From Streptomyces composti (lineage in GTDB: Bacteria > Actinomycetota > Actinomycetes > Streptomycetales > Streptomycetaceae): a DNA stretch of 64,000 nucleotides. The position numbers were made by a program, and so were the translations under genes. Positions within the stretch are counted from its first letter, which is position 1. Each line of letters starts with the position of its first letter. The stretch lies in assembly GCF_012034205.1 (NCBI RefSeq), contig NZ_JAATEM010000005.1:62001-126000 (forward strand). The letters run 5' to 3'. Shown here piece by piece: positions 33,399 to 41,780 of this stretch. The notes beneath the pieces are model-generated. The model saw only the letters and a program-made list of their open reading frames with translations, was not told the origin of the DNA and did not search any database.

Positions 33399-34151
33399 AT
33401 GAGCGGCGGTCCCACGCTGATCACCTCCGTGCAGCGCGCCTTCCGGTTGCTGGAGGCGGCGGCAGGGCACGAGAACGGCGCACCGGCCAAGCAGCTGGCG
33501 CGGGAGACGGGGCTGCCGCCGGCCACCGCGTACCACCTGCTGCGGACGATGGTCCACGACGGCTATCTGCAGAAGCTGGACGACGGCGGGTTCGTCCTCG
33601 GCGACCAGCTCCGCACGCTGCACGAGGGCGGACGCACGCAGGCACTGCTCGCCCGGGTCCGCCCGGCGCTCGCGGCCCTGCGGGACGAGCTGGCCGCGGC
33701 CGCGTATCTCACCTTCTACGAGGACGGCGAGATCCGGATCGCCGAGATCGTCGACGGGCCGCGCGCGCCCCGGGTGGACCTGTGGGTGGGGTTCGAGGAG
33801 GCCGGGCACGCCACCGCGCTCGGCAAGTCCGTACTGCGCGAGCTGGACGACGCCTCCCGCCGGGACTACCTCTCCCGGCACCGCCTGGAGGACCTCACCC
33901 CGCGGACCATCACCAGCGAGCGGGAGCTGCTGCGCCGGCTCGACGCCGACCCCGAGGAGCCCGCGGTCATGGACCGGGAGGAGTACGCGCTGGGCACCCT
34001 GTGCGTCGCGGTGCCCGTCCACGGCGGCGGCCGGCTGGGCTCGATCGGTGTCTCCATGCGCACGGAGCGCCTGATCCGGCTGGACGAAGTGCGCCGGCTG
34101 CTGATCCCCACGGCGGGCCGGGTCACCCGCAACCTGTCACTCACCATCTGA
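33399..34151 (+). CDS. IclR-family transcriptional regulator
   Basis: 250 residues. N-terminal winged helix (TLITSVQRAFRLLEAAAGHE, then KQLARETGLPPATAYHLLRT). C-terminal effector domain with the family markers LRDELAAAAYLTFYEDGE, HATALGKSVLRELD, the LTPRTITSERELLRRL segment and AVPVHGGGRLGSIGVSM. Members bind small carboxylates or aromatics and control nearby catabolic genes. The divergent neighbour is the frameshifted DUF998 gene, so its target may be lost or distant. Confidence 0.92.
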   Translation: MSGGPTLITSVQRAFRLLEAAAGHENGAPAKQLARETGLPPATAYHLLRTMVHDGYLQKLDDGGFVLGDQLRTLHEGGRTQALLARVRPALAALRDELAAAAYLTFYEDGEIRIAEIVDGPRAPRVDLWVGFEEAGHATALGKSVLRELDDASRRDYLSRHRLEDLTPRTITSERELLRRLDADPEEPAVMDREEYALGTLCVAVPVHGGGRLGSIGVSMRTERLIRLDEVRRLLIPTAGRVTRNLSLTI

Positions 34152-34270
34152 AATCGGCACTCTTGCAGCAATACGGTATGTCCGGGTTTGCTTGAACATG
34201 AGAGGACATCCGCCGGACAGATCTACTAGGCGGCGCCCGCTGCGCTGCCGGTGAGGACTGCAGACACCAC

Positions 34271-35536
34271 ATGAGGCACGCCCGACAGCATGGTGACGAC
34301 GGCCATCTGCCGAAGCTGCGCAGCGGGAAGAGGAGCAGGACCACGGATCGCGAGTCGTCGCCCCGGACGCGCGCTCTGGCCCACTGGGCCGGCACCACGC
34401 CTGCGCTGCCCCTCCTGGTCGTCTGCGTCGTCGTCCTCGTCGACATTCTCGGGGGCAGGGGGATGCTGTGGCTGCCCCTGCTCGCCACCGGCCCCGCTCT
34501 GGCGGCCGCCACCAGTGGGTGGCGGCAGGTGACGGGGGTCGGCCTGCTCGCCACGGTCGCCGGTGCGACGACCGGCGTCCGCGGCGGGGTGCCCGGCCGG
34601 GAGCTGACCGTCATCCTGGCCGCGCTGGTCACCGTCACGCTGGCCAGCGCCCTGGCCAGTGCCCTGCGCGGGCGGCGGGAGCGCGTGCTCGCCGCCGTGC
34701 GGTCCGTCGCCGAGACCGCGCAGCACGCGCTGCTGGCCCCCGTACCCGGCAGGGTCGGCCCGTTCGAGGTGGCCGTCCGTTACAGTGCCGCCGCGGCGGA
34801 GGCCCGCATCGGCGGCGACCTCTACGCGCTGATCCAGACCCCGCACGGCGTGCGGATGATCGTCGGGGACGTTCGCGGCAAGGGGCTGCCCGCGGTGGGG
34901 ACGGCCGCGCTGGTGCTCGGCGTCTTCCGCGAGGCGGCGCACGACGAACCGGAACTGCTCGACGTCGTCGAACGGATCGAGCGCAGCCTGGCCCGGAACC
35001 TGGGGCCCGACGACTTCGTCACCGCGGTGGTCGCCGGGTACCCGGGCGGGGGGCACCTGGAGGTGGTCAACTGCGGCCACGCTCCCCCGCTGCTGGTCCG
35101 CGACCGCGAGGTGACCGCGGTGGTGCCCGTCCGGCCGACGCCGCCGCTGGGACTGCGCGCCCTGTCGGGAGAGGCGCCCTGCCTGCACACGCTGCCCTTC
35201 GGCGACGGGGACCAGCTGCTGCTGTACACCGACGGGGTAACCGAAGCCCGGGACGCCGACCGGGAGTTCTACCCCCTCGCGCAGGGGCTGGCCCGGAACG
35301 TGTGCGACGAGCCGGACCGCACCGTCGCCGCCCTGCACCAGGAGCTGCTGCGTCACGTCGGCGGCCGGCTGCACGACGACGCGGCACTCCTTCTCCTCCG
35401 CAAGCCGGTGCCGTCGGCACAGGCGGCGGGCGCGGCGCAGGACGGCACGCCGCCGGCGGGCGGCCGGGGCGCGGGCGCCCCCAGGGAACTCGACGCGTTC
35501 GGCGACGGCTTCGGCAGCACGGAGACCGCGGCCTGA
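34271..35536 (+). CDS. Membrane-anchored SpoIIE-type (PPM) phosphatase
   Basis: 421 residues. Three or so membrane helices at about 42-135 (LPLLVVCVVVLVDILGG, LWLPLLATGPALAAATSG, ELTVILAALVTVTLASAL), then a linker helix and a PP2C/SpoIIE domain at about 160-380. Metal-binding Asp residues lie in ARIGGDLYALIQTP, IVGDVRGKGLPAV and LHDDAALLLL; LLLYTDGVTEARD is also typical. A Gly/Ala-rich tail ends the protein. It has no PAS or GAF sensor, so any input must come from the membrane part. It probably acts on an anti-sigma antagonist encoded elsewhere. Confidence 0.9.
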   Translation: MRHARQHGDDGHLPKLRSGKRSRTTDRESSPRTRALAHWAGTTPALPLLVVCVVVLVDILGGRGMLWLPLLATGPALAAATSGWRQVTGVGLLATVAGATTGVRGGVPGRELTVILAALVTVTLASALASALRGRRERVLAAVRSVAETAQHALLAPVPGRVGPFEVAVRYSAAAAEARIGGDLYALIQTPHGVRMIVGDVRGKGLPAVGTAALVLGVFREAAHDEPELLDVVERIERSLARNLGPDDFVTAVVAGYPGGGHLEVVNCGHAPPLLVRDREVTAVVPVRPTPPLGLRALSGEAPCLHTLPFGDGDQLLLYTDGVTEARDADREFYPLAQGLARNVCDEPDRTVAALHQELLRHVGGRLHDDAALLLLRKPVPSAQAAGAAQDGTPPAGGRGAGAPRELDAFGDGFGSTETAA

Positions 35537-35620
35537 GCGTGACGTCGCCACCGTGCCCCCGCCGGGGCATGCGCCCCCGGCCACGACGGCACCGGACACG
35601 TGCCCCCTGAAACACGACGA

Positions 35621-35651
35621 ACCCCGGCCTCCGCAGCACGGAAGCCGGGGT
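35621..35651 (-). terminator. Hairpin terminator downstream of the tRNA-like gene
   Basis: Arms ACCCCGGCCTCCG and CGGAAGCCGGGGT pair over 13 positions with one mismatch and a 5-nt loop. On the minus strand it is followed by a T-rich tail. It lies 14 bp past the 3' end of the tRNA-like gene and could also serve the convergent phosphatase gene. Confidence 0.7.
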
Positions 35652-35664
35652 ACGTCGCCCTCGG

Positions 35665-35734
35665 AGCGCTGGGCAGGCCTTGCACCTGCATCTCCCCGCG
35701 GGAAGCGAGGCGTCTTTCCTTGGACCACCAACGC
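35665..35734 (-). tRNA. tRNA-Gly (UCC)-like gene, non-canonical T loop
   Basis: The 70-nt minus-strand sequence folds as a tRNA. Acceptor GCGTTGG pairs with CCAGCGC (one G-T). The D arm is GTC/GAC with a compact loop holding GG. The anticodon stem CCTCG/CGGGG (one G-T) closes the 7-nt loop CTTCCCG, giving anticodon TCC after T33. A 4-nt variable loop follows. The T stem GCAGG/CCTGC closes loop TGCAAGG, with T54, C56, A57 and A58 in place but G instead of T at 55. Discriminator is T and CCA is not encoded in full. CTTCCC is also the anticodon loop of normal tRNA-Gly(UCC). A terminator follows and a -10/-35 pair precedes it. It may be a minor isoacceptor, a non-translating tRNA or a decayed copy. 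Confidence 0.7.
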
Positions 35735-35775
35735 GCGGCCCCCTCAAGGGTGTTGCTCCCGTGGGGCCGGGATCG

Positions 35776-35805
35776 ACTCTAGCGTGATCGGCTCCCCCGC
35801 GCGAA
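35776..35805 (-). promoter_or_regulatory. Possible promoter for the tRNA-like gene
   Basis: The minus strand reads TTCGCG (35805-35800), an 18-bp spacer and TAGAGT (35781-35776), about 40 bp before the mature 5' end. The -35 is weak. Confidence 0.4.
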
Positions 35806-35873
35806 TCGGCGACGCCGCACACCGGTCATATCACCCGATCGGCCCTCCAGTCGGACCACCTCTCCCCACTTTT

Positions 35874-35890
35874 CCTATCGATTTACTAGG
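35874..35890. promoter_or_regulatory. CCTA-N9-TAGG site, candidate Rrf2 operator (copy 1)
   Basis: The 17-mer CCTATCGATTTACTAGG lies about 70 bp before the first gene of the organosulfur cluster, in an AT-rich promoter-like stretch. The same CCTA-N9-TAGG layout recurs at 43300-43316 beyond the Rrf2 gene of the cluster. Rrf2 regulators bind inverted repeats of this kind; binding here is inferred. Confidence 0.5.
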
Positions 35891-35959
35891 GAAGTGTTGA
35901 CCCCGGCCGACGCCGCTGCGCACGATGAGGACCGGCCGACTTCAGAGGAGACCACCTCC

Positions 35960-37189
35960 ATGGGCATACCCCCTGGGCCGACCGTCGCCGAACCGGACGC
36001 GGACCGGGCCGGGCCGAGCCGGGAGCACTGGCTGCGGGTGGCCCGTGAGGCGGCGGACGATCTGGCCACGGACGCCGCCGCCCGGGAACTGGCGGGCAAG
36101 GTTCCGTTCGACGAGGTGTCACGGCTGCGCGAGGCGGGGCTGCTCACCCTGCTGACGCCGGCCGCACCCGACGGCGGCGGTGCGCAGTGGGCCACGGCCT
36201 GCGCGGTGGTGCGGGAGATCGCCGCGGCCGACGGCGCGATCGGTCAACTGCTCGCCGGCCACTACTTCCTGTCGTTCAGCACCCGCTTCCTCACCGAGCC
36301 CCAGCGCGCCACCCGGCTGCTGTCGCGTTCGGCGGCCCTGGAGTGGTGCTGGGGCGGGGGCTTCGCCCACCAGGCGGCACCGCCGACGCTGACGAAACGG
36401 CCGGGCGGCCATGTGCTGAACGGCCGGCAGAGCTACGCCACCGGGGTGCTGGTCGCCGACGTCCTCGCCGTGCGGGCGGTCCGCCCCGACACCGGAGAGC
36501 CGCTGGCCGTGGTGGTCGATCCGGTGTCCGACGGTGTCGTGGCCGGCGGGGACGCCGGCACCTTCGGGCAGCGCCTGGCGGGGGGCGGCAGCGTGGAGTT
36601 CGACGCGGTGCCCGTGACGGACGACGACATCCTGGGCTCGCTGTCGGCCGACGAGGACGAGATGCCGCCGCCGGCCGCGCTGGTCTCGCCGGTGGGCCGG
36701 CTGCTCTCGGTGCAGCTGCGGCTGGGACTCGCGGAGGGTGTGCTGGCCGAGGCCCGCGAGTACCGCCGCACGGGCGGCTGCTCGTGGGAGCCCGGCGGGC
36801 CGGAGCACGCGCTCGACGACCCGCGCGCGCTGACCGTCTACGGCGAGCTGACGGTGCTCACCCGTTCCGCCGCCGCGCTCGCCGGCCAGGCGCTGGACGC
36901 CGTGCGGCAGGCGCTGGCGCGCGGCGAGGAGCTGAGCTACGGCGAGTACGCGGAGACCTCCGTCCTGGTGGGCATGGCGGAGGCCGCCGCGGCCAGAGCC
37001 GCACAGGAGTGCACGGCCCGCGCGCTCGAGGTCATCGGCGCCCGGGCGATGTCGGCGCGGCTGGGCTTCGACCGTTTCTGGCGCAACGCCCGCACCCACA
37101 CCCTCTACGAGCCGGCCGCCGACCGGCTCCGCGACGTCGGCGACTATTTCCTCAATGGCGCCTACCCGCCTTTCTCCCTTCCCGTCTGA
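35960..37189 (+). CDS. Acyl-CoA-dehydrogenase-fold flavin monooxygenase (DszC/SfnC-like)
   Basis: 409 residues from ATG 35960, with AGGAG ten bases upstream. It has the acyl-CoA dehydrogenase fold: N-terminal helical domain (VPFDEVSRLREAGLLTLLTP, IAAADGAIGQLLAGHYFLSF), middle strand domain (VLNGRQSYATGVLVADVLAV) and C-terminal helices (ALEVIGARAMSARLGFDRFW, ending NARTHTLYEP). The HTLYEP-type ending and the sulfur-cluster setting point to the DszC/SfnC branch, which uses reduced flavin and oxygen to oxidise sulfur or nitrogen centres rather than dehydrogenate CoA esters. No flavin reductase gene is visible here, so one elsewhere must feed it. First gene of the cluster. Confidence 0.8.
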   Translation: MGIPPGPTVAEPDADRAGPSREHWLRVAREAADDLATDAAARELAGKVPFDEVSRLREAGLLTLLTPAAPDGGGAQWATACAVVREIAAADGAIGQLLAGHYFLSFSTRFLTEPQRATRLLSRSAALEWCWGGGFAHQAAPPTLTKRPGGHVLNGRQSYATGVLVADVLAVRAVRPDTGEPLAVVVDPVSDGVVAGGDAGTFGQRLAGGGSVEFDAVPVTDDDILGSLSADEDEMPPPAALVSPVGRLLSVQLRLGLAEGVLAEAREYRRTGGCSWEPGGPEHALDDPRALTVYGELTVLTRSAAALAGQALDAVRQALARGEELSYGEYAETSVLVGMAEAAAARAAQECTARALEVIGARAMSARLGFDRFWRNARTHTLYEPAADRLRDVGDYFLNGAYPPFSLPV

Positions 37190-37464
37190 CACCACGTCAC
37201 TTTCTTCGCCCCCTCTCCCCGGCATCGTTCGTGAACCATGCGCGTGGATTCCCGTCCGCTGTTGTGTGAACGGCGTACGTCGTTCGCATTTCAGGGTGTT
37301 GAGAGTGTGCGACGTGAGCCCTCGAGGCGTTGACCGGGCCTCGGAACCGCTGGTTCGCTCGTGACTGCGAGCAGGAATCGTCTTCCTTCCGCTCGCTCGT
37401 TCCACGCAGTAATTCCGGGCGGTTCTCCCGGCCTTTCGGACGCTCTCGACAAGGACCCTTTCAC
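37190..37464 (+). other. Intergenic stretch before the binding-protein gene
   Basis: 275 bp with no recognised gene. Two short frames with Cys codons are present (from 37239, reading MRVDSRPLLCERR, and a GTG frame beginning VCDVSPRGVD). Neither matches the leader-peptide pattern seen at 43353 well enough to call. Confidence 0.4.
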
Positions 37465-38514
37465 ATGGCCACGACGGCATCGACCAGACGCCAGTTCCTC
37501 ACCCTGCTCGGCCTTTCGGCGGTGTCCGTGAGCTGCGGTGCCGCCACCGGCGCACCCTCCGGCAAGGGCCAGACGAAAACGCTCAGGTACCAGGGCTGGG
37601 CCGGCCAGGTGACCCCCGCCGAACTCGCCGCGGACCTGGGTTATCTGGAGGACGTGGAGCTGGAGTGGGTCGGCAACACGATCAGTGGTCCGCAGGACAT
37701 CCAGTCCGCTGCCACCGGTCAGGTCGACTTCGGCGGGGCGTTCAACGGAGCGGTGGTCAAACTCGCCGCCAACAATGCTCCGGTCAAAGCCGTCATCAGC
37801 TATTACGGATCCGACGAGGAGGCCTATCAGGGCTTCTACGTCCTCGAGGACAGTCCCATCCGCTCGCCCCGCGACCTGTTCGGCAAGAAGGTCGGAATGA
37901 ACACCCTGGGCGGACACGCGGAGGCCCTGCTCGACATCTATCTGCGGCGCAAAGGGCTCAGCGCGGCCGAGGCCGCCAGGGTGGAGCCGCTGGTGGTGCC
38001 TCCGGTCAACACCGAACAGGCGCTGCGGCAGAAGCAGATCCAGGTGGCGGTGCTCGGCGGAATGCTCCGCGACAAGGCACTGGAACGGGGCGGCATACGC
38101 CCGCTGTTCACCGACACCCAGCTGCTCGGCTCGTTCAGCGCCGGAACCTATGTGATGACGAACCGGTTCCTGCAGCAGAACCCCGACACGGTCCGCACCT
38201 TCGTCACCGGGGTCGGGCGGGCCCTCGCCTGGTCTCGCGCCACACCTCGCGACGAGGTCGTCGACCGGATGACCGAGATCGTCAAGCGGCGGCGCCGCAA
38301 CGAGGACACCACCGCGCTGAAGTACTGGCGGTCCTACGGCGTGGCCACCCCGGACGGCCGGATCACCGACAGGGAACTGCGGCTGTGGATCGACTGGCTG
38401 GGCGATCGCGGCGACATCGACAAGGACCAGGTCTCCCTGCCCGAGCTGTACACCAACGACTTCAACAAGGCCGGCCGGGGCAGCGCGCCCTCCGCCTCGA
38501 CGAGTGGGAGCTGA
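37465..38514 (+). CDS. Tat-exported lipoprotein, NMT1/TauA-like binding protein
   Basis: 349 residues from ATG 37465 (AAGGA upstream). The start TRRQFLTLLGLSAVSVSCG combines a twin-arginine motif with a lipobox Cys near 24. The mature part has the two-lobed periplasmic-binding fold of sulfonate, nitrate and NMT1-type binders: LRYQGWAGQVTPAELAADLG, IQSAATGQVDFGGAFNGAVV, LFGKKVGMNTLGGHAEALLD and AVLGGMLRDKALERGG. It would capture a small organosulfur substrate outside the membrane and deliver it to the ATPase/permease pair that follows. Confidence 0.88.
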   Translation: MATTASTRRQFLTLLGLSAVSVSCGAATGAPSGKGQTKTLRYQGWAGQVTPAELAADLGYLEDVELEWVGNTISGPQDIQSAATGQVDFGGAFNGAVVKLAANNAPVKAVISYYGSDEEAYQGFYVLEDSPIRSPRDLFGKKVGMNTLGGHAEALLDIYLRRKGLSAAEAARVEPLVVPPVNTEQALRQKQIQVAVLGGMLRDKALERGGIRPLFTDTQLLGSFSAGTYVMTNRFLQQNPDTVRTFVTGVGRALAWSRATPRDEVVDRMTEIVKRRRRNEDTTALKYWRSYGVATPDGRITDRELRLWIDWLGDRGDIDKDQVSLPELYTNDFNKAGRGSAPSASTSGS

Positions 38515-38518
38515 CATC

Positions 38519-39376
38519 GTGACCGCATCGACGTCGTCCCCCGTGCCCAAGCTCGTACTGGAGCAGGTGCGCAAGGACTTCACGGTCAAGCGGCGGGGCC
38601 GCGACGCCGGTTCGCCGGCGCGGGCCACGCGGCTGACCGCACTCGACGGCATCGACCTGGAGATAGCCGCCGGGGAGTTCACCGTCCTGGTCGGACCGAG
38701 CGGTTGCGGCAAGTCCACCCTGCTCGACCTGCTGGGTGGTCTCACCCGGCCGGACGGCGGGCGGATCCTGCTGGACGGCGCACCCGTCACCGGGCCCGGC
38801 CTCGACAGGGGCATCGTGTTCCAGCAGTACGCGCTGCTGCCGTGGCGCACCGCCCAGGGCAACGTGGAGTTCGGCCTGGAGGCCACCGGCGTGCCGCGCC
38901 GCGAACGCGCCGAGCGCGCACGTGAGTTCCTGGACCTGGTGGGTCTGGCCGGGTTCGAGGACCGGCATCCGCACGAGCTGTCCGGCGGCATGCGCCAGCG
39001 GGTCGCGATCGCCCGCAGCCTCGCCTACGACCCGGACGTGCTGCTGATGGACGAACCGTTCGCCGCGCTGGACGCGCAGACCCGCGAGGTGCTGCAGGAC
39101 GAGCTGCTGCGCATCTGGCAGCGCACCGGCAAGACCGTCGTGTTCATCACCCACGGCATCGACGAGGCCGTCTACCTGGGGCAGCGCGTCGCGGTGATGA
39201 CCTCCCGGCCGGGCCGCATCAAGCAGATCGTGCGGGTGGAGCTCGGCGCCCGCACCGACACGGACGACCTGCGCTCCAGTCCCGAGTTCGCCCGCCACCG
39301 GCACGAGATCTGGTCGCTGCTGCACGACGAGGTGGCCAGGGCCCAGCAGCTGGAGAAGGAGGAGGTTTCCGTATGA
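38519..39376 (+). CDS. SsuB/TauB-like ABC importer ATPase
   Basis: 285 residues from GTG 38519, four bases after the binding-protein stop, with GGGAG upstream; an earlier in-frame GTG at 38504 is less well placed. Motifs: Walker A LVGPSGCGKSTLLDLLGGLT, Q-loop GIVFQQYALLPWRTAQGNVE, signature ELSGGMRQRVAIARSLAYDP, Walker B VLLMDEPFAALDAQTRE, switch His in VVFITHGIDEAVYLGQR. It is of the nitrate/sulfonate/taurine importer class and energises the adjacent permease, with which it is translationally coupled. Confidence 0.93.
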   Translation: MTASTSSPVPKLVLEQVRKDFTVKRRGRDAGSPARATRLTALDGIDLEIAAGEFTVLVGPSGCGKSTLLDLLGGLTRPDGGRILLDGAPVTGPGLDRGIVFQQYALLPWRTAQGNVEFGLEATGVPRRERAERAREFLDLVGLAGFEDRHPHELSGGMRQRVAIARSLAYDPDVLLMDEPFAALDAQTREVLQDELLRIWQRTGKTVVFITHGIDEAVYLGQRVAVMTSRPGRIKQIVRVELGARTDTDDLRSSPEFARHRHEIWSLLHDEVARAQQLEKEEVSV

Positions 39377-40320
39377 GCCCCACGACGACCGGTACGGCCC
39401 CCGAGGAGACCCGGAGGGCGGCATCGGCGCGGACGCCCGCCGCCGGGGCCCCCGGGCCGGCCGATCAGCTCACCACGGCGGCCCCGCCGGCGAATGCCTC
39501 CGCCCGTCCGGACGCACCCCGGTCCGGCCGGCTGTCCGGTGCCCTGAGGCGGCTGCCGCACCTGCTGCTGCACGCGGCGGCCAAGTCGGCGGCCGTGCTC
39601 GCCCTGCTGGTGCTGTGGGAGACCGCGCCCCGGCTCGGGCTGGTGGACCGCACCTTCCTGCCGCCGTTCACCGAGGTGGCGCGCGCCTGGTGGGAGCTGG
39701 CCGGTGACGGCCGGCTGCTCGACAACACCCGGGCCAGCCTGGCCCGTTCGTTCAGCGGCTTCGGCCTCGCGGTGCTGATCGCGGTGCCGCTCGGCCTGCT
39801 GATCGGCTGGTACCGGCCGGTGGCCGAGCTGCTCAACCCGCTGCTCGAGGTGTTCCGCAACACCGCCGCACTGGCCCTGCTGCCGGTGTTCGTGCTGCTC
39901 CTGGGCATCGGCGAGACGTCGAAGATCTCCATCGTGGTGTACGCGTGCACCTGGCCGATCCTGCTGAACACCATCAGCGCCGTCCGCAATGTCGATCCGA
40001 CCCTGCTGAAGCTGGCGAGGTCGATGGACCTGTCCGCTCCCCGGCTGTTCCAGAAGGTGATCCTGCCGTCGTCGGTCCCGGTGATGTTCACCGGCATCCG
40101 GCTGGCGGGCGCCGTGTCCATCCTGGTGCTGGTCGCCGCCGAGATGATCGGCGCCAAGGCCGGCCTCGGCTATCTGATCAACGCCTCGCAGTTCAACTTC
40201 GCCATCCCGCAGATGTACGCGGGCATCGTGACGATCTCCGTCATCGGCGTGGCGTTCAACCAGCTCCTGGTGACCGTGGAGCGCCGGCTCAGCTCCTGGC
40301 GGATCCCGCTCGCCGGCTGA
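39373..40320 (+). CDS. SsuC/TauC-like ABC importer permease
   Basis: 315 residues; the ATG overlaps the ATPase stop by four bases. After about 55 disordered residues come six helices, among them AAKSAAVLALLVLWETAP, FSGFGLAVLIAVPLGLLIGW, TAALALLPVFVLLLGIGE and AGAVSILVLVAAEMIGAKAG. The EAA-type coupling loop is at DPTLLKLARSMDLSAPRLFQ. The start TAAL-LLPVF-LLLGIGE block is typical of the sulfonate/taurine/nitrate permeases. It completes the importer. Confidence 0.92.
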   Translation: MSPTTTGTAPEETRRAASARTPAAGAPGPADQLTTAAPPANASARPDAPRSGRLSGALRRLPHLLLHAAAKSAAVLALLVLWETAPRLGLVDRTFLPPFTEVARAWWELAGDGRLLDNTRASLARSFSGFGLAVLIAVPLGLLIGWYRPVAELLNPLLEVFRNTAALALLPVFVLLLGIGETSKISIVVYACTWPILLNTISAVRNVDPTLLKLARSMDLSAPRLFQKVILPSSVPVMFTGIRLAGAVSILVLVAAEMIGAKAGLGYLINASQFNFAIPQMYAGIVTISVIGVAFNQLLVTVERRLSSWRIPLAG

Positions 40321-40376
40321 CCCGCACCCTCCTGCCGCCCGCCGTCCTGTCATCCGTCGTCCGCTGAGGAAGAACC

Positions 40377-41714
40377 ATGACCACGTCCCGCCCCCGTCAA
40401 CTGCATCTGAACGCGTTCCTGATGAACGCGGGCCATCACGACGCCGCCTGGCGGCATCCGCGAACCCAGCCCGAGCGCGTCACCGATCTCGGCTACTTCC
40501 AGCACCTGGCGCGCACCGCCGAACGCGGCCTGCTGGACTCGGTGTTCCTGGCCGACGGGCTCGCCCTGTTCAACAAGGTGCGGCACAACGCCCTGGGCGG
40601 CTTCGAGCCGCTCACCCTGCTGTCCGCGCTGGCGGCCGTCACCGAACGCGTCGGCCTGATCGCCACCGTCTCCACCACCTTCAACGAACCGTTCCATGTG
40701 GCGCGCAAGTTCGCCTCCCTGGACCATCTCAGCGGCGGCCGGGCCGGCTGGAACATCGTCACCTCGGGGACCGTGGCCGAGGCCCGCAACTTCGGGCAGG
40801 ACGAGCACCTCGAGCACAGTCTGCGCTACGAGCGGGCCCGCGAGTTCGTCGAGGTCGCCACCCGGCTGTGGGACAGCTGGGCGGACGACGCGATCGTGCT
40901 CGACCGGGAGCGCGGGATCTACGCCGACACCGACCGGGTGCGGCCGATCAACCACCGCGGTGCGTACTTCGGGGTCGAGGGGCCGCTGAATGTGCCACGC
41001 CCGCCACAGGGGCACCCGCTGCTGGTGCAGGCCGGTTCCTCGGAGGACGGCAAGGAGTTCGCGGCCCAGTACGCGGAGGCGGTCTTCACCGCGCAGCAGA
41101 CGCTCGCCGACGGCCAGGCCTTCTACAAGGACCTCAAGTCCCGGCTCGCCCGCTACGGCCGCACCGAGGACCAGCTGCTGGTCCTCCCCGGCATCGCGCC
41201 CGTCCTGGGCTCCACCGAGGCCGAGGCGCGGGCCCTGGAGCAGGAGCTCACCGACCTGCAGGTGCCCGAGTACGGGCTGGCCCAGCTGTCGGGGATGCTC
41301 GGCGTCGACCTGACCGGGCTGCCGCTGGACGGCCCGCTGCCCGAGCTGCCCGAGGAGCGGGACATCAACGGCAACAAGTCCCGCTTCACCCTCGTCGCCG
41401 AACTCGCCCGGCGCGACGGGCTCACGCTGCGGGAGCTGATCGCCCGGCTCGGTGCCGGCCGCGGCCACCGGGTGTTCGCGGGCACCCCCGAGCAGGTCGC
41501 CGACCAGCTCGAGGAGTGGTTCACCCAGGGCGCCGCCGACGGCTTCAACGTCATGCCGCCGCTGCTGCCGGGCGGCCTGGAGGACTTCGTCGACCATGTG
41601 GTGCCGGTCCTTCAGCGGCGCGGGCTCTTCCGCACCGAGTACACCGGCCGCACCCTGCGCGAGCACTACGGGCTCGCCCGCCCCGAGAACGCGGCCCCGG
41701 CTCCCGCCTCCTGA
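40377..41714 (+). CDS. FMNH2-dependent monooxygenase, NtaA/SnaA/DszA/DmoA family
   Basis: 445 residues from ATG 40377 (GAGGA upstream). Bacterial-luciferase-like TIM barrel: LHLNAFLMNAGHHDAAWRHP at the start, LGYFQHLARTAERGLLDSVF, VSTTFNEPFHVARKFASLDH, SGGRAGWNIVTSGT and HPLLVQAGSSEDGKEFAAQY, all family hallmarks. Members oxidise nitrilotriacetate, dibenzothiophene sulfone or dimethyl sulfide with reduced flavin. Beside a DszC-like enzyme, a TauD enzyme and a sulfonate-type importer, it likely cleaves a C-S bond and releases sulfite. The exact substrate is not readable. Confidence 0.88.
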   Translation: MTTSRPRQLHLNAFLMNAGHHDAAWRHPRTQPERVTDLGYFQHLARTAERGLLDSVFLADGLALFNKVRHNALGGFEPLTLLSALAAVTERVGLIATVSTTFNEPFHVARKFASLDHLSGGRAGWNIVTSGTVAEARNFGQDEHLEHSLRYERAREFVEVATRLWDSWADDAIVLDRERGIYADTDRVRPINHRGAYFGVEGPLNVPRPPQGHPLLVQAGSSEDGKEFAAQYAEAVFTAQQTLADGQAFYKDLKSRLARYGRTEDQLLVLPGIAPVLGSTEAEARALEQELTDLQVPEYGLAQLSGMLGVDLTGLPLDGPLPELPEERDINGNKSRFTLVAELARRDGLTLRELIARLGAGRGHRVFAGTPEQVADQLEEWFTQGAADGFNVMPPLLPGGLEDFVDHVVPVLQRRGLFRTEYTGRTLREHYGLARPENAAPAPAS

Positions 41715-41780
41715 CCCGCCTGTGTCCCCCTGCCTCCCTCTTCCGGCCTCCGCTGCCCGACACACGAAAGGAACCGTCCC

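Noticed and set aside
33392..34195. Alternative frame of similar length overlapping the IclR gene
   Set aside because: Arg/Gly-rich shadow without domain features; the IclR frame has both the winged helix and the effector domain.
35640..35760. Riboswitch upstream of the organosulfur cluster
   Set aside because: No SAM or cobalamin core could be traced. The minus-strand fold fits a tRNA better, and the following terminator points away from the cluster.
37230..37400. Second Cys-type leader peptide before the Tat lipoprotein gene
   Set aside because: Short frames with Cys codons exist, but none shows the SRRHxD...ALC core, and ribosome sites are weak.
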